Below are positions 60,235 through 64,000 of a DNA stretch of 64,000 bases, one piece after another (the first letter of the stretch is position 1; each line of letters opens with the position of its first letter). This stretch comes from Streptomyces paradoxus. GTDB taxonomy: Bacteria; Actinomycetota; Actinomycetes; Streptomycetales; Streptomycetaceae. The stretch is from the NCBI RefSeq assembly GCF_014202475.1, contig NZ_JACHGV010000002.1, positions 579,004 through 643,003 of the forward strand, given 5' to 3'. Made by a program: the position numbers and the translations under genes. Under the pieces are notes generated by a model that had not been told where the DNA came from, searched no databases, and saw only the letters and a program-made list of their open reading frames with translations.

Positions 60235-62841
60235 GTGCCTGGCACAAACCTGACCCGCGAAGAGGCGCAGCAGCGGGCGCAGCTGCTCGCCGTTGAGTCG
60301 TACGGGATCGAGCTCGATCTCTCCGGCGCGCAGGAGGGCGGCACCTACCGGTCCGTGACCACGGTGCGCTTCGACGTGACGGCCGAGAACGGCGCGGAGT
60401 CGTTCATCGACCTGGTGGCGCCGGCCGTGCACGAGGTGACCCTGAACGGGGACTCCCTCGACCCGGCCGAGGTCTTCGCGGACTCCAGGATCAAGCTGCC
60501 CGGACTGCTGCACGGGCGCAACATCCTCCGGGTCGTCGCCGACTGCGCGTACACCAACACCGGTGAGGGTCTGCACCGGTTCGTCGACCCGGTCGACGAC
60601 CAGGCGTACCTCTACACCCAGTTCGAGGTGCCGGACGCCCGCCGGGTGTTCGCGAGCTTCGAGCAGCCGGACCTCAAGGCGACCTTCCAGTTCACCGTGA
60701 AGGCGCCCGAGGGCTGGACGGTCATCTCCAACTCGCCGACGCCCGAACCGCAGGACAACGTCTGGGAGTTCGAGCCGACGCCGCGCATCTCGTCGTACAT
60801 CACGGCGCTGATCGTCGGCCCGTACCACTCGGTGCACAGCGTGTACGAGAAGGACGGCCAGTCCGTCCCGCTCGGTATCTACTGCCGTCCCTCGCTCGCC
60901 GAGTACCTCGACTCGGACGCGATCTTCGAGGTGACCCGGCAGGGCTTCGAGTGGTTCCAGGAGAAGTTCGACTACGCGTACCCGTTCAAGAAGTACGACC
61001 AGCTGTTCGTGCCGGAGTTCAACGCGGGCGCGATGGAGAACGCGGGCGCGGTGACCATCCGCGACCAGTACGTGTTCAGGTCGAAGGTGACGGACGCGGC
61101 GTACGAGGTGCGCGCGGAGACCATCCTGCACGAGCTGGCCCACATGTGGTTCGGCGACCTCGTGACGATGGAGTGGTGGAACGACCTGTGGCTGAACGAG
61201 TCGTTCGCCACGTACACCTCGATCGCCTGCCAGGCGGCGCACCCGGAGTCGCGCTGGCCGCACTCCTGGACCACGTTCGCCAATTCCATGAAGACGTGGG
61301 CGTACCGGCAGGACCAGCTGCCGTCGACGCACCCGATCATGGCCGAGATCAACGACCTGGACGACGTGCTCGTCAACTTCGACGGCATCACGTACGCGAA
61401 GGGGGCTTCCGTACTGAAGCAGCTCGTCGCCTACGTCGGTGAGGACGAGTTCTTCCGCGGCGTGCAGGCGTACTTCAAGACGCACGCGTACGGCAACACG
61501 CGCCTGTCCGATCTGCTGGGCGCCCTGGAGACGACGTCCGGCCGTGATCTGAAGGCCTGGTCGAAGGCGTGGCTGGAGACGGCGGGCATCAACGTCCTGC
61601 GTCCCGAGATCGAGACGGACGGGAACGGCGTCATCACCTCCTTCGCGATCCGCCAGGAGGCCCCGGCCCTGCCCGCCGGCGCCAAGGGCGAGCCGACGCT
61701 GCGGCCGCACCGGATCGCCGTCGGCCTGTACGAGCTGGACGACGACAGCGGCAAGCTGGTCCGCGACGTGGGGGTCCCCCCGGCCGAAGGCTGGGGGAGG
61801 ATCGAGCTGGACGTGGACGGCGAGCTGACCGCCGTGCCGCAGCTGGTGGGCCGGCGCCGCCCGGCCGTGATCCTGCTCAACGACGACGACCTGTCGTACG
61901 CGAAGGTCCGCCTGGACGAGCAGTCCCTGGCCTTCGTCACGGAGCACCTCGGCGACTTCGAGTCGTCCCTGCCGCGCGCCCTGTGCTGGGCGTCGGCCTG
62001 GGACATGACCCGTGACGCCCAGCTCGCGGCCCGCGACTACCTTTCCCTGGTGCTGTCCGGCATCGGCAAGGAGTCGGACATCGGCGTGGTGCAGTCGCTG
62101 CAGCGCCAGGTGAAGCTGGCGATCGACCTGTACGCCGACCCGGCCGCCCGCGAGGCGCTGCTGGCCCGCTGGACCGACGCGACGCTGGCGCACCTGCGGG
62201 CGGCGGCGCCGGGCAGCGACCACCAGCTGGCGTGGGCGCGGGCGTTCGCGGCGACGGCCCGCACGCCCGAGCAGCTGGATGTGCTGGACGCGCTGCTGGA
62301 CGGTTCGCAGACCGTGGAGGGCCTGGTCGTCGACACGGAGCTGCGGTGGGCGTTCGTGCAGCGGCTCGCGGCGGTCGGCCGGTTCGACGAGGCGGAGATC
62401 GCGGGCGAGTACGAGCGTGACCGCACGGCCGCCGGTGAGCGGCACGCGGCCACGGCCCGGGCGGCCCGTCCGACCGAGGAGGCCAAGGCGGAGGCGTGGG
62501 CGTCGGTCGTCGACTCCGACAAGCTGCCGAACGCCGTGCAGGAGGCGGTCATCGGCGGTTTCGTCCAGACCGACCAGCGTGAGGTGCTCGCCCCGTACGC
62601 GGACCGGTACTTCGAGGTGGTCAAGGACATCTGGGAGTCCCGCTCCCACGAGATGGCCCAGCAGATCGCCGTCGGCCTCTACCCGGCGGTCCAGGTCTCC
62701 CAGGAGACCCTGGACAAGACGGACGCCTGGCTGGCTTCGGCCGAGCCGAACGCGGCCCTGCGCCGGCTGGTCTCGGAGTCCCGCGCGGGCGTCGAGCGCG
62801 CCCTGCGGGCCCAGCGGGCGGACGCGGCGGCCGGGGAGTAA
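60235..62841 (+). CDS. pepN: Aminopeptidase N (M1 metallopeptidase), copy 2
   Basis: An 868-residue zinc aminopeptidase: GAMEN 265-269, HELAH 299-303, third zinc ligand E322 (WLNESFATY). Domain order and length match Streptomyces PepN, and the protein is cytoplasmic. It is clearly paralogous with copy 1 (45549-48128); both share MPG-x-NL starts and strong C-terminal ERAP1_C-like similarity. This copy matches the consensus WLNESFA motif more closely and is probably the housekeeping one. GTG at 60235 is preceded by GAGGAG. Confidence 0.95.
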   Translation: MPGTNLTREEAQQRAQLLAVESYGIELDLSGAQEGGTYRSVTTVRFDVTAENGAESFIDLVAPAVHEVTLNGDSLDPAEVFADSRIKLPGLLHGRNILRVVADCAYTNTGEGLHRFVDPVDDQAYLYTQFEVPDARRVFASFEQPDLKATFQFTVKAPEGWTVISNSPTPEPQDNVWEFEPTPRISSYITALIVGPYHSVHSVYEKDGQSVPLGIYCRPSLAEYLDSDAIFEVTRQGFEWFQEKFDYAYPFKKYDQLFVPEFNAGAMENAGAVTIRDQYVFRSKVTDAAYEVRAETILHELAHMWFGDLVTMEWWNDLWLNESFATYTSIACQAAHPESRWPHSWTTFANSMKTWAYRQDQLPSTHPIMAEINDLDDVLVNFDGITYAKGASVLKQLVAYVGEDEFFRGVQAYFKTHAYGNTRLSDLLGALETTSGRDLKAWSKAWLETAGINVLRPEIETDGNGVITSFAIRQEAPALPAGAKGEPTLRPHRIAVGLYELDDDSGKLVRDVGVPPAEGWGRIELDVDGELTAVPQLVGRRRPAVILLNDDDLSYAKVRLDEQSLAFVTEHLGDFESSLPRALCWASAWDMTRDAQLAARDYLSLVLSGIGKESDIGVVQSLQRQVKLAIDLYADPAAREALLARWTDATLAHLRAAAPGSDHQLAWARAFAATARTPEQLDVLDALLDGSQTVEGLVVDTELRWAFVQRLAAVGRFDEAEIAGEYERDRTAAGERHAATARAARPTEEAKAEAWASVVDSDKLPNAVQEAVIGGFVQTDQREVLAPYADRYFEVVKDIWESRSHEMAQQIAVGLYPAVQVSQETLDKTDAWLASAEPNAALRRLVSESRAGVERALRAQRADAAAGE

Positions 62842-62860
62842 CCGGCCCCGCACCAGCGAT

Positions 62861-62890
62861 CGGGGCGCCCGGCTCATGCCGGGCGCCCCG
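62861..62890 (+). terminator. Terminator after pepN copy 2
   Basis: A perfect 13-bp stem (62861-62873 with 62878-62890; CGGGGCGCCCGGC) closed by a TCAT loop and followed by TTCCTTG. It lies 20 bases after the stop. The remaining gap to 63055 holds nothing that I can support. Confidence 0.85.
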
Positions 62891-63055
62891 TTCCTTGTGC
62901 TGCACGCTCCCCCTCGTACCGGGCGCCCGTTCCCCGCTGTGCGCTCGTCTGAGGCGCGCGCCAGCTCGTTCCCACACAAGATAGGTGCGTTCACCAGTAC
63001 TTGCCCCGGCAGACAGCAACGGGTTCGCGGCCGGGCCCAGAAGGGCACGCTGCCG

Positions 63056-64000
63056 TCACGCACCCTCGATGCACGTTTCTTCGATGATTCTCTTCGCAAC
63101 GGGCCAGAACGCGGGAAAGCGATGAGAGATGTTGCTCGCAGTGAAGGTGAAGATGTAGGCCGCGAAGGCCGTGTAGAACTGAGCCTGGCGATACTGCTGT
63201 CCCTGGGCTATGAAGGTGAAATCAATCAGATGCCCGGAGTGCCGCCCGAGAGCGGTTGGCTCGCTATGGCCGACCTCCAGCTGCTGAAAGGTGCTCTTGA
63301 GTGCCTCCAAGGACTGCGCGACGAACTCGTCCATGGTCCGTGCCTTCGAGTCCTCACGGACCACCACGATGTTCGGCCTGAATCCGTCCGTTTGCTGCGT
63401 CTGCACCACGATGGCCTGAGAACGGTCTTCCCAGCCCTGAAGAAGCGGTACGTTCACACCGCCCGAATGCACGGATCCCATGCTCATCTCCTTGAACAAT
63501 TCTTCGTAGACGGCTTCGGATCCCTCGGCATCCCCCGCTTTCAACCGCCAGTAGGCGAGTTCCTGGAGCATCGAGAGGGAGTCGGGGGCGTCCGGGTAGC
63601 GAGCGAGCAGCTGCTGGAAGGACGCGGCGGCACCAGCCGCATCACCCGCCTGCCCCCGCCAATGGGCGAGCTGGTGGCGTGTGGTCAGGGTGCTGGGGTG
63701 ATCGTCACCCAGGAGCTGCGTCTGCCAAGCGAGTAGCTGCTGGAAGGACGCGGCGGCACCAGCCGCATCACCCGCCTGCCCCTGCCAGTGGGCAAGGTAC
63801 TGGCAACTGCTGAGGGTGTCGGGGTTCTCCTCTCCCAGCAGCCGCACCTGACACTCGAGCAACCGCTGGAAGGACGCGGCGGCACCAGCCGCATCACCCG
63901 CCTGCCCCCGCCAGTCGGCTAGGGCGCGACGCGTGCCCAGGGTGTCGCGGTGGTCCTCGCCCAACACCCGCACCTGATCGGCCAGCAGCCGTTCGAGATA
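63056..64000 (-). CDS. TPR-repeat protein with DcrB-like C-terminal domain (5' part off window)
   Basis: The frame is open to the window edge (it reads YLERLLADQVRVLGEDH at 64000), so the protein is cut at its N-terminus. The visible 300+ residues begin with three 42-residue TPR units (LLGEENPDTLSSCQYLAHWQGQAGDAAGAAASFQQLL pattern), then a fourth shorter unit, and end with a globular domain of about 140 residues. That domain has the order PLLQGWEDRSQAIVV...NIVVVRE...LKSTFQQL...HLIDFTFIAQGQQYRQAQFY, resembling DcrB/DUF1795 folds; tentative. An N-terminal NB-ARC or effector domain is expected by analogy but not seen. Confidence 0.75.
   Translation of the reverse strand, partial: YLERLLADQVRVLGEDHRDTLGTRRALADWRGQAGDAAGAAASFQRLLECQVRLLGEENPDTLSSCQYLAHWQGQAGDAAGAAASFQQLLAWQTQLLGDDHPSTLTTRHQLAHWRGQAGDAAGAAASFQQLLARYPDAPDSLSMLQELAYWRLKAGDAEGSEAVYEELFKEMSMGSVHSGGVNVPLLQGWEDRSQAIVVQTQQTDGFRPNIVVVREDSKARTMDEFVAQSLEALKSTFQQLEVGHSEPTALGRHSGHLIDFTFIAQGQQYRQAQFYTAFAAYIFTFTASNISHRFPAFWPVAKRIIEETCIEGA
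63611..63912 (-). repeat. Near-identical 126-base repeats encoding TPR units
   Basis: Almost the same 45-base core (GCTGGAAGGACGCGGCGGCA... on the plus strand) recurs at 63611, 63737 and 63863, exactly 126 bases (42 codons) apart. Identity at DNA level, including wobble positions, implies recent duplication or gene conversion. It lies within the TPR-encoding gene. Confidence 0.85.

Noticed and set aside
63611..63912. Regular 126-base repeats considered as a CRISPR or satellite array
   Set aside because: The repeats are in frame within a TPR gene at 42-codon spacing; the period and content are explained by TPR units.

Overview
The window is chromosomal DNA of a Streptomyces-type actinomycete. 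The evidence is the very high GC content, third codon positions that are almost all G or C, dense GTGA/ATGA start-stop overlaps, strong GGAGG-type ribosome sites and many Ser/Thr kinases. The core order also fits: trigger factor, two tRNAs, ribose-5-phosphate isomerase B, an Fe/Zn superoxide dismutase under a Nur-type box, a stand-alone aspartate-semialdehyde dehydrogenase and PepN. There is no transposase, integrase, phage gene, CRISPR array or secondary-metabolite cluster. Nearly all of it is ordinary chromosomal sequence.

Layout. 1-4.8 kb: tig, tRNA-Pro(TGG), tRNA-Gly(TCC), a Ser/Thr kinase with a beta-propeller sensor and a small membrane protein. 4.8-5.4 kb: a long non-coding gap. 5.4-14.7 kb: an acyltransferase, a MacB-like ABC pair with a small HD phosphohydrolase, a PP2C-type phosphatase, an Eis-like acetyltransferase, a Nei-type glycosylase and rpiB. 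14.9-20.1 kb: an amino-acid permease, a second sensor kinase divergent from an LPKTG surface protein, and a BioY biotin transporter. 20.3-26.8 kb: a sulfur-scavenging cluster (ROK regulator, sulfonate-type ABC transporter, flavin monooxygenase, TauD-like dioxygenase). 26.9-31 kb: a second amino-acid permease and a two-gene STAND/NB-ARC-TPR module. 31-34.7 kb: sodF with its 3'UTR small-RNA region, a methyltransferase, a histidine phosphatase and a sugar kinase. 34.9-44.8 kb: a tightly coupled polyol/sugar operon (binding protein, two permeases, two different ATPases, DeoR regulator, hydroxyacid dehydrogenase, FGGY kinase, secreted phosphodiesterase, small zinc-ribbon protein). 44.8-62.9 kb: a redox protein, two pepN paralogues, secreted hydrolases including a large TPP-II-like subtilase, a Nudix enzyme, an ECF sigma/membrane-protein pair and asd. 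63-64 kb: the 3' part of a TPR protein cut by the window edge.

The most interesting part is the sulfur cluster. Two very short open frames, too small for ordinary gene calling, precede its two transcription units. One (20358-20444) resembles the actinobacterial VDL-type leader peptides found upstream of sulfur genes. The other (21769-21807) encodes MNPLTSCRTLCC, with two Cys codons just before the stop, and is followed by overlapping alternative hairpins and a T-rich tract. In both, a -10-like hexamer ends exactly 7 nt before the ATG, so both transcripts could be leaderless. The arrangement reads as cysteine-responsive attenuation of sulfonate uptake. Second-tier observations are the shared GR-[FY]-Q...DQ motif in the STAND pair, the two-ATPase transporter operon and the TPR/DcrB-like protein.

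Functions are inferred from motifs and family knowledge; no searches were run. Start codons were chosen from ribosome-site spacing and gene overlaps.
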